13,051 nt of DNA, from positions 1-13,051 of the forward strand of contig JAGYNX010000029.1 in NCBI GenBank assembly GCA_018399855.1, written 5' to 3'. This document shows, piece after piece, positions 1 to 4,966 of this stretch. A program made the translations under genes and the position numbers. Under the pieces are notes generated by a model. That model saw only the letters and a list, made by a program, of their open reading frames with translations. It searched no databases and was not told where the DNA came from. Position 1 is the stretch's first letter, and every line of letters starts with the position of its first letter. Source of the stretch: Spirochaetota bacterium. GTDB lineage: Bacteria > Spirochaetota > UBA4802 > UB4802.

Positions 1-74
1 ATATATAAAGATTTACTATATACCAGTTTTTATAAAGAATGAATAAAAGTCGTCAAATGTCAATAGTTTTAAAG

Positions 75-102
75 TTGACTTTTAAAAACAAAATGGTACT
101 AT
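75..102 (+). promoter_or_regulatory. Putative sigma-70 promoter of the MshEN-like gene
   Basis: A -35 box TTGACT (75-80) and a -10 box TACTAT (97-102) are separated by 16 nt in an AT-rich leader. Transcription would start near 109, about 45 nt before the ATG at 154. A second AT-rich hexamer, TATAAA (112-117), lies just downstream but has no good -35 box. The call rests on motif matching only. Confidence 0.45.
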
Positions 103-153
103 TTATGGTGCTATAAATAAGAAATAATATTATTCTTCTGTGGAGAAAAATAT

Positions 154-441
154 ATGGGAAATGGTTCTTCGGACAAGAAAGTTGGTGAATTCCTTGTTGA
201 TAACAGTATTATAACAGGATACCAGTTACAGGACGCGCTGGATATGCAAAAGGATAATCCCGAGCGACGTGTAGGGGAAATACTGGTTACACAGGGGGTG
301 TTGACAAAGGAAGAGTTGATTATGGCATTGGAAATGTACCTGATGGCAACAGATGCGCAGCCGATGTTCGTTGATGAATGGCTTGACCAGGAAGAAGTGG
401 ATATGCTGATGAGCAGGTTTAATGACAATACAACGAAATAA
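154..441 (+). CDS. Small stand-alone MshEN/GspE-N-like domain protein (95 aa)
   Basis: This 95-aa protein consists almost wholly of two copies of a short motif. The first is VGEFLVDNSIITGYQLQDAL (10-29), followed by Q32. The second starts with R39 and VGEILV (40-45) and continues through LTKEEL to AL (58-59). The pattern (hydrophobic-G-E-x-L-V, then a turn, then L-x-x-A-L) is that of the N-terminal domain of type II secretion and pilus ATPases (GspE/PilB N-domain, MshEN), which in some proteins binds cyclic di-GMP. No ATPase domain is attached. The acidic tail (residues 65-95) has no recognised domain. A GGAG at 142-145 precedes the ATG by 8 nt and supports the start. The protein has no signal peptide or membrane segment and is probably cytoplasmic. 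It could regulate motility, adhesion or secretion, but the partner is unknown. Confidence 0.75.
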   Translation: MGNGSSDKKVGEFLVDNSIITGYQLQDALDMQKDNPERRVGEILVTQGVLTKEELIMALEMYLMATDAQPMFVDEWLDQEEVDMLMSRFNDNTTK

Positions 442-488
442 TACTGGTTATTGAAAAATATACATATATTGCAGGATGTAAAAAAGTC

Positions 489-516
489 TTGACAAAAGAG
501 GATACATTTTAAGAAT
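489..516 (+). promoter_or_regulatory. Putative promoter of the thioesterase gene, possibly leaderless
   Basis: A perfect -35 TTGACA (489-494) is followed after 16 nt by AAGAAT (511-516), a 4/6 match to the -10 consensus. The predicted start of transcription (about 523) coincides with the ATG at 524, and no Shine-Dalgarno sequence sits at normal distance. The nearest purine run, AGAGGA near 497-502, is about 20 nt away. The mRNA may therefore be leaderless. The -10 match is modest. Confidence 0.4.
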
Positions 517-523
517 ATGCGCC

Positions 524-940
524 ATGATTGAATTTGAAGATAAAACATGTTTCGGCTGTGGAAAAGAAAATGAGCGTGGACTTCGGCTTGAGCTTAGTTT
601 TGACGAAGACACACGAACTGCATTTGGTGAATTCGTAGCCGATCAAAGCCTTGAAGGTCCTCCAAATATAATACATGCTGGAATCATCTGTGCTATTCTG
701 GATGAAACCATGATGACGGTCAATAAATATATGGAAAATGTTGCCCTTACCGGCGAGTTGACCGTGCGGTATCTTCAGCCCGCCTTTATTGATGAGAACC
801 TGTATATCCGTGGCTGGTACGTTAAGAAAAATAAACGAGTCATCGAAAATCGGGCCGAGATTGAAAACGAAATGGGTAAGATAGTGGCCCGAGCCAAAGG
901 TAAATACATTGAAGTAGATGATTTACCCCAGCCCGAGTAA
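524..940 (+). CDS. PaaI-type hotdog-fold thioesterase (138 aa)
   Basis: This is a single-domain hotdog protein of the PaaI/YbgC-like thioesterase superfamily, expected to hydrolyse acyl-CoA or related thioesters in the cytoplasm. It opens with a CFGCG motif (C9, C12) followed by a G-L-R-L strand, typical of a large uncharacterised branch of the family. The active-site helix reads HAGIICAILDETM (51-63), matching the H-x-G-x(6)-D-E pattern with D60 as candidate catalytic acid. The strand LTGELTVRYLQPA (75-87) is the usual substrate-channel strand. Length is normal for the family. No ribosome-binding site lies at a good distance, and a promoter directly upstream suggests leaderless translation. 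The stop codon is only 8 nt before tRNA-Leu, so both probably lie on one transcript. The substrate cannot be told from the sequence. Confidence 0.88.
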   Translation: MIEFEDKTCFGCGKENERGLRLELSFDEDTRTAFGEFVADQSLEGPPNIIHAGIICAILDETMMTVNKYMENVALTGELTVRYLQPAFIDENLYIRGWYVKKNKRVIENRAEIENEMGKIVARAKGKYIEVDDLPQPE

Positions 941-948
941 AAACAAAA

Positions 949-1032
949 GCCGAAGTGGTGGAACTGGTAGACGCAGCGGACTCAAAATCCGCCGGGGGAA
1001 ACCCTGTGAGGGTTCGAGTCCCTCCTTCGGCA
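949..1032 (+). tRNA. tRNA-Leu, anticodon CAA
   Basis: The 84-nt gene folds as a class II tRNA. Acceptor GCCGAAG (949-955) pairs with CTTCGGC (1025-1031), with discriminator A at 1032. The anticodon arm is GCGGA-CTCAAAA-TCCGC, giving anticodon CAA, which reads UUG. A long variable arm (GGG/GAAA/CCC) is typical of leucine tRNAs. The T arm is GAGGG-TTCGAGT-CCCTC. The 3' CCA is not encoded (CAA follows the discriminator) and must be added by nucleotidyltransferase. No promoter is evident in the 8 nt after the thioesterase gene, so the tRNA is probably processed from that transcript. Confidence 0.96.
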
Positions 1033-1050
1033 CAATGCTGTTATGAAAAT

Positions 1051-1078
1051 AAAAGCCTCTCAATTGTGAGAGGCTTTT
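1051..1078 (+). terminator. Rho-independent terminator after tRNA-Leu
   Basis: The perfect 12-bp inverted repeat AAAAGCCTCTCA (1051-1062) / TGAGAGGCTTTT (1067-1078) encloses an ATTG loop. The A-run and T-run flanks make it potentially bidirectional. It closes the thioesterase-tRNA transcript and could also stop transcripts entering from the right. Confidence 0.92.
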
Positions 1079-1091
1079 ATAGTATTATGAT

Positions 1092-1177
1092 AAGGGACAG
1101 ATACGTACACCACGGGGGTGGGTTTAAGGGGATATTGTGAAGGTTTCCGGATGGGAGTGTGACATGTCTGCCCCCTT
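1092..1177. repeat. Imperfect inverted-repeat element (possible MITE/REP remnant)
   Basis: The left end AAGGGACAGATACGTACAC (1092-1110) resembles the reverse complement of the right end (1157-1177), which begins AAGGGGGCAGACATGT. About 86 bp lie between the outer edges. Inside is a small CCAC-GGGG-GTGG hairpin (1110-1121). Paired AAGGG(G)ACAG-type ends recall short non-autonomous elements or REP-like palindromes common in environmental genomes. No transposase is present. The arms carry mismatches and gaps, so the element is either decayed or a chance match. Confidence 0.4.
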
Positions 1178-1411
1178 TCAGGCTTTTGTTGCAGGTAACA
1201 AATCAGATATATCGCATAATCCTGAAGTAGTGGAAGATACTAATTTGCCTTCAAACATGGTGATAACAAGTGAGAGAAGGTGTGAATCCTGATAGTATTC
1301 TTCCGGATCATGGACAGGTACTGATTTTCCCTTTTTACTATTCGAATATACATGTCTTTGCCCGGGATTCGTATAATGACGCATATGGTATTTTCCTTCA
1401 TGTGGTATCAT
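1178..1411 (-). CDS. Hypothetical small protein (77 aa)
   Basis: I do not recognise this protein. The start is supported by AAAGGAG with a 4-nt spacer to ATG on the minus strand (1411). A possible -35/-10 pair lies about 45 nt further upstream. Composition looks coding-like: a basic, Tyr- and His-rich N-terminal half (RHYTNPGQRHVYSNSKKGK, residues 11-29), then an acidic stretch around DPEEYYQD (35-42), then a hydrophobic segment LLSLVITMF (45-53). It has no signal peptide or convincing transmembrane helix. Its TGA stop directly abuts the inverted-repeat element at 1092-1177, so the C-terminus may have been formed or cut by that element. It could be a genuine small gene or the remnant of a longer one. 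Confidence 0.4.
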   Translation of the reverse strand: MIPHEGKYHMRHYTNPGQRHVYSNSKKGKSVPVHDPEEYYQDSHLLSLVITMFEGKLVSSTTSGLCDISDLLPATKA

Positions 1412-1750
1412 AATACTCCTTTCTTTTTCTGGGCATAAGTAACAAACAGGTATATAGTATATGCATGTGTAGTATTTTCAAGTATTTTTTTATTTTTTTC
1501 GTAATTTTTTATGCTGTGGATACAATTTATAATAAAAAGACATAGCAGGGTAGAATTATCAGCAAAGGGGATGGCATGTTGAGTGTAGGTGTAAAATGGC
1601 AAAAGAACGTAACTTTCAGATTGTGCATCTTTCATACAGGATAATGGAAACGCTGAGAAGTATTCGATTTTTTATGATGACCATGTTGACGGCATGATAT
1701 TAAATCAATACCTTGTACATAATTATACTGATTAGGAAATGGAGTATCGA
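1412..1750. other. Gene-poor AT-rich spacer with fragmentary open frames
   Basis: I can support no convincing gene here. On the plus strand a 33-codon frame (1596-1697, MAKERNF...) has an AGGTG upstream. An overlapping frame without a start codon runs from about 1613 to the TAG before the ClpX-like gene, with the segment YSIFYDDHVDGMILNQYLV reading like protein. These could be a short leader peptide or gene debris. Near the right edge TATACT (1724-1729) is a possible -10 for the ClpX-like gene, without a clear -35. A putative minus-strand promoter at 1454-1481 is listed separately. Confidence 0.5.
1454..1481 (-). promoter_or_regulatory. Putative minus-strand promoter for the 77-aa gene
   Basis: On the minus strand TTGAAA (1481-1476) is followed after 16 nt by TACTAT (1459-1454). 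This would start transcription near 1447, about 35 nt before the ATG at 1411, with a good Shine-Dalgarno between. The surroundings are very AT-rich, so chance matches are likely. Confidence 0.3.
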
Positions 1751-3244
1751 ATGAGTAAACCATATTATGACCCGAGTAAAGATTTTGACGAGTTGTTTAA
1801 AAATGAGTTCAAAGAAGGCGCACAGGCTGATGCGGAGCAATCCGGGGCGAAGCCAGGCAGCGATGGAGATAAAACTTCGGAGTTCAATTTTGATATAAAA
1901 CCTGAAGAGCTTGAAAGCTACTTGAACAGGTATGTTATTGGCCAGGAAGAGGCCATTGAAGTGATAGCAACCAAGGTGTGTACACACTTTAACAGGATGA
2001 ATATTGAACATCAGATCCCTGAAGATGAAAAAATACTGGGTAATATCAAGAGTAACATGCTGTTGATTGGACCTACCGGTGTTGGGAAAACATATATTAT
2101 CAAGCTGATTGCCAAAAGGATCGGTGTTCCATTCGTTAAGGCTGATGCTACAAAGTTCAGTGAAACGGGTTACGTGGGCGGTGACGTGGAGGACCTGGTC
2201 AGGGAGATGGTTCACGAGGCAGATGGTGATATTCACAGGGCCGAATACGGTATCATTTACCTCGACGAGATCGATAAGATTGCAGCCACTGGCAGTTCCA
2301 GCGGACCCGATGTATCAAGAAGTGGTGTACAGCGAAACCTTCTCAAGCTGATGGAAGACGCGGAGGTAGACCTGAAAACTCCCCATGACCTGGCTTCACA
2401 GGTGGAAGCGGCAATGGAAGCGCAGCGAACAGGTAAAGTATCGCGGAAAAAAATAAGTACGCGAAATATTCTTTTTATTGTTTCTGGTGCCTTCGGGGAG
2501 CTTGATAATATTATAAATAAAAGGATGAACCGCCAGCCCATAGGGTTTGGTAAAGACAAGGCGGTCAACCGGGAAAAGCAGGATACTTTAAAACAGGTAA
2601 GAACCGAAGACCTCATCGAATTTGGTTTTGAATCTGAATTTATTGGGCGGCTTCCGGTAACAATTGTGTTGAATGATCTGAAAGAAGAAGGGTTGTACAG
2701 GATTTTGAAAAGCCAGTACAGCACCGTGGTGCTTGGCAAAAAGATGGACTTCAGGGCATATGGGATTGACATGGAATTCAAGGATGACGCGTTGCGTATC
2801 CTGGCAAGCAGGGCATATCATGAAAAGACAGGGGCAAGGGGGCTTCTGAGTGTGTTTGAGAAAACCCTTATCAAGTTTGAGAAAACACTGCCCTCAACTG
2901 ATGTAAAAAAACTGGTAGTAGATAAAGCGACGGTTGATGATCCATCTGAGGTGCTAAAAAAATTACTGCTCAATGATAATATCAAGGGATTTCAGAAAAA
3001 CTTTCTTCTTGAACATGGAATATACCTGGATTTTGAGAAGGAAGCCCTGGAGCAGGTACAGGAAAAAGCACGGAACGAGGGGAAGAGCATCCGCCAGGTA
3101 TGCCAGGACCTGTTTCATGATTATCCTTACGCGTTACAGTTGATGAACCAGGATCATTTTACCATTCCCGCTGAAGCGGTAATGAAACCACAGGAATATA
3201 TAGACGAATACGTGAGACAAAATTATAAGTCTGACCAGTCCTGA
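1751..3244 (+). CDS. Divergent ClpX-like AAA+ unfoldase without zinc-binding domain (497 aa)
   Basis: This AAA+ ATPase belongs to the ClpX/HslU clade of protein unfoldases. Walker A is GPTGVGKT (107-114), pore loop GYVG (140-143), Walker B IIYLDEID (168-175), arginine-finger region EFIGRLP (296-302) and sensor-2 GARG (361-364). An IGFG loop (264-267) matches the ClpP-docking loop of ClpX, so it may feed a peptidase. Three features differ from canonical ClpX. The N-terminus (1-46) is polar and cysteine-free instead of a zinc finger. The RKH-loop region is replaced by a longer helix-like insert (about 203-237). About 95 residues after 400 have no counterpart in ClpX. The start at 1751 is preferred because GGAG (1741-1744) lies 6 nt before it. 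The in-frame ATG at 1739 has no spacer from its purine run. Its role is probably degradation or remodelling of a special substrate set. Confidence 0.85.
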   Translation: MSKPYYDPSKDFDELFKNEFKEGAQADAEQSGAKPGSDGDKTSEFNFDIKPEELESYLNRYVIGQEEAIEVIATKVCTHFNRMNIEHQIPEDEKILGNIKSNMLLIGPTGVGKTYIIKLIAKRIGVPFVKADATKFSETGYVGGDVEDLVREMVHEADGDIHRAEYGIIYLDEIDKIAATGSSSGPDVSRSGVQRNLLKLMEDAEVDLKTPHDLASQVEAAMEAQRTGKVSRKKISTRNILFIVSGAFGELDNIINKRMNRQPIGFGKDKAVNREKQDTLKQVRTEDLIEFGFESEFIGRLPVTIVLNDLKEEGLYRILKSQYSTVVLGKKMDFRAYGIDMEFKDDALRILASRAYHEKTGARGLLSVFEKTLIKFEKTLPSTDVKKLVVDKATVDDPSEVLKKLLLNDNIKGFQKNFLLEHGIYLDFEKEALEQVQEKARNEGKSIRQVCQDLFHDYPYALQLMNQDHFTIPAEAVMKPQEYIDEYVRQNYKSDQS

Positions 3245-3259
3245 AACAGGACTGGTCAG
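3231..3259. terminator. Long hairpin between convergent genes, overlapping the ClpX-like stop codon
   Basis: A perfect 13-bp stem CTGACCAGTCCTG (3231-3243) / CAGGACTGGTCAG (3247-3259) has an AAA loop. It includes the last codons and TGA stop of the ClpX-like gene. No T-tract follows on either strand, so it is not a textbook rho-independent terminator. It sits between convergent genes and could act as a bidirectional terminator or mRNA 3' stabiliser. Confidence 0.6.
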
Positions 3260-3292
3260 TTCACGTGAGAAGAACCTGCGCAATTATGGAAA

Positions 3293-3817
3293 TCAGTCGA
3301 TTTGTTTAAAACTGTTGCTGTACTGATCGGTGAGATCGACGTATACCTGCTTGGCCAGGTTCCACGTTTCTGTGTGCCTGTCCTGCACCTTTCCTATTTC
3401 TTTCGCGGGTGAGCCGGCATAGATGGTTTCAGCTGGAACCTTCAGCCTGTTTACCACCAGTGCCTGCTCGGCGATTATGGCCCACCGTCCAATTTCGGAG
3501 TAATCACAGATCATCGCCTGCATGCCAATTACCGCCAGGTCGTGTATGGTGGCATTGTGAATCATGGCCATGTGGCCGATGGTTACCCTCTCGCCGATTA
3601 CGGTTTCACCCATCGGACGGGCGTGTATGGTAACACCTTCTTCTACCGCTGTTTCATCGCCAATGATGATAGTGCCGTAATCACCCCGTAGTATGGCGCC
3701 AAATCCGATGTAACAATTCTTTCCGATTCGGACATCACCGATAACCTCGGCGGAGGGGGCTATCCAGGTTCCTTCCCCGATTTGTGGTTTGCGTGTGTTG
3801 ATTTCGTATAATGGCAT
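3293..3817 (-). CDS. Gamma-carbonic-anhydrase-like hexapeptide-repeat protein (174 aa)
   Basis: This is a left-handed beta-helix protein of the gamma carbonic anhydrase/YrdA/PaaY family, probably a cytoplasmic trimer. Hexapeptide repeats such as IGDVRIG, IGFGAI, IIIGDE and VIGERVTIG fill residues 15-125. The three metal-ligand histidines are in place: H65 in VTIH, and H82 and H87 in GHMAMIH. R44 and D46 in the RGDYG segment correspond to conserved active-site residues. The C-terminal alpha helix (about 140-170) is normal. The start is the ATG at 3817, because GGGAGG (3828-3823) lies 5 nt upstream; the upstream GTG at 3823 overlaps that site. It is transcribed alone from a strong-looking promoter at 3863-3891. 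Family members range from true carbonic anhydrases to acyl-CoA-related enzymes, so the reaction is not certain. Confidence 0.88.
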   Translation of the reverse strand: MPLYEINTRKPQIGEGTWIAPSAEVIGDVRIGKNCYIGFGAILRGDYGTIIIGDETAVEEGVTIHARPMGETVIGERVTIGHMAMIHNATIHDLAVIGMQAMICDYSEIGRWAIIAEQALVVNRLKVPAETIYAGSPAKEIGKVQDRHTETWNLAKQVYVDLTDQYSNSFKQID

Positions 3818-3862
3818 ATACACCTCCCGTTACTATATGTGTAATAAATCCGCAAGTTCTGC

Positions 3863-3891
3863 ATTATGGAATTTTGATGACGAGAGGTCAA
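3863..3891 (-). promoter_or_regulatory. Sigma-70 promoter of the gamma-carbonic-anhydrase-like gene
   Basis: On the minus strand TTGACC (3891-3886) is separated by exactly 17 nt from CATAAT (3868-3863); each box matches 5 of 6 consensus bases. Transcription would start near 3856, giving a leader of about 39 nt with a good Shine-Dalgarno before the ATG at 3817. Confidence 0.65.
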
Positions 3892-3896
3892 TTGTT

Positions 3897-3992
3897 TTAC
3901 TTCTGAAGGGTTTTCACCACCATGGCGCCGGCCACTGCATCGAGGCCTTCAATTTCCGGTAGAAGGGTGGCCATGAAGTTCTCATGATGATG
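3897..3992 (-). pseudogene. Possible C-terminal remnant of an unidentified gene
   Basis: A 31-codon minus-strand frame ending in TAA reads like a natural protein tail (ENFMATLLPEIEGLDAVAGA, then MVVKTLQK), but has no credible start; a TGA precedes it. The neighbouring frame just upstream (4044-3985) reads LDSDNPVILLVTSS before its own TGA. Joining the two frames at the CATCATCAT run would give one continuous coding-looking segment. It lies 24 nt after the lipoprotein gene on the same strand, so it may be the decayed end of a third operon gene, or a sequencing-type frameshift. I do not recognise the family. Confidence 0.35.
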
Positions 3993-4015
3993 TCACAAGA
4001 AGAATTACCGGGTTG

Positions 4016-4966
4016 TCAGAATCCAGCGGGTCGTGGGAATATAATCATACAGCCGTGCTCTCCTCCATCACGGGATCGAAAGGAGTTGCCGTTGCTGTCA
4101 AGTAACAGGAATACCGTACTGCGGGTCATGAAAAGTCCCTCGGCAAATCCGTAGCCTTTTCTTGAAGTGTAAAGGCTGCTGGTGAGCTCTGTGAAAGACA
4201 GTGTGGCCAGTACCCGGGTGGTTCGGGGGTCAATTTTTATTATGGTTCGTTTTTTTCGGTATAACAGGTACAGTGCGCCCTCTTCATGATAGAGATCAGA
4301 GATGTCACATCGGGGGTCGTTGAGAAGATCCTGCATGTCAATATGTGATATTGTCTTCAGTGTGTTCTGCCGCCTTGTGAGGACATATACCAGTGCCCTG
4401 TTTCGTTCGTTGGCAATATACCAGGTGCTATTATCCTGATCTACGGCGATGCCCTCAAATCCGGCATTGGGTTCATCTGAGAAGGTGATTCTATGTTGTA
4501 GATTATACTCCCCGATGTCGTGGGTGAGGGGGGTAACAATGCCATCGTTATTTACAATGTATATATTCCTGTTTCGTTCATCCACCAGGGCCACCCCGTC
4601 CCCCGCCAGGGACATGCCTTCGAGGTCGAGTTTGTGTGACATGGACCTGGTAAGGTCTTCAGGAAAATGCAGGGGGATGGCTACCTTCGCGGTATAGGTG
4701 CGACCATCGGGCTGAAGGCTGTAAATGTGCTGCTGCGTGGCATCGTCGCTTACGAAATACACGGTGTTGTTCTTTACCAGCATTCCCGACGGTTCAAGGG
4801 GCGGGACACAGCCGGGGCACTCGATTGGGTGAATGGTGCTGGTAAAAGGGGTAGCGCTGTATTGATCCGGGGTGCTGCCAGCGCGGGGCGGCTGCACCGG
4901 TGTTTTGCAGGACAGGAGAGCAGCCAGCAGTAGCAGGGGAATGATATGGGGGAACACACGGGTCAT
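4016..4966 (-). CDS. Lipoprotein with SdiA-regulated (YjiK-like) beta-propeller-type domain (316 aa)
   Basis: The protein begins with a lipoprotein signal peptide: MTR, then the hydrophobic run PHIIPLLLLAALLS and C20 as the lipidated cysteine, with K21 at +2. A Pro-rich linker follows (about 22-35). The rest resembles the SdiA-regulated/YjiK and esterase-like phytase families, which form beta-propellers. Characteristic strands are LDLEGMSLAGDGVALVDERN (113-132), NAGFEGIAVDQDNSTWYIAN (167-186) and GFAEGLF (273-279), each with the E-G motif that often marks metal- or ligand-facing loops. ATG at 4966 overlaps the stop of the upstream protease gene in an ATGA arrangement. No good Shine-Dalgarno is seen, which fits translational coupling. 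It is probably anchored in the envelope; substrate and enzymatic activity are unknown. A much longer frame through the protease gene is a shadow of that gene. Confidence 0.78.
   Translation of the reverse strand: MTRVFPHIIPLLLLAALLSCKTPVQPPRAGSTPDQYSATPFTSTIHPIECPGCVPPLEPSGMLVKNNTVYFVSDDATQQHIYSLQPDGRTYTAKVAIPLHFPEDLTRSMSHKLDLEGMSLAGDGVALVDERNRNIYIVNNDGIVTPLTHDIGEYNLQHRITFSDEPNAGFEGIAVDQDNSTWYIANERNRALVYVLTRRQNTLKTISHIDMQDLLNDPRCDISDLYHEEGALYLLYRKKRTIIKIDPRTTRVLATLSFTELTSSLYTSRKGYGFAEGLFMTRSTVFLLLDSNGNSFRSRDGGEHGCMIIFPRPAGF

Noticed and set aside
955..1140. 61-aa plus-strand frame over the tRNA region
   Set aside because: It starts inside tRNA-Leu and runs through the terminator, so it is not a protein gene.
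949..1177. tRNA-Leu as an integration (att) site
   Set aside because: No integrase gene is in the window and I found no second copy of the tRNA 3' end downstream.
1408..1635. 75-aa minus-strand frame overlapping the 77-aa gene start by 4 nt (ATGA)
   Set aside because: The overlap geometry looks like coupling, but the frame has no Shine-Dalgarno, covers AT-rich spacer and the putative promoter, and reads as low-complexity noise.
1700..2781. Minus-strand frames opposite the ClpX-like gene (1700-2236 and 2257-2781)
   Set aside because: They are antisense shadows of a strongly supported gene, with no domain pattern.
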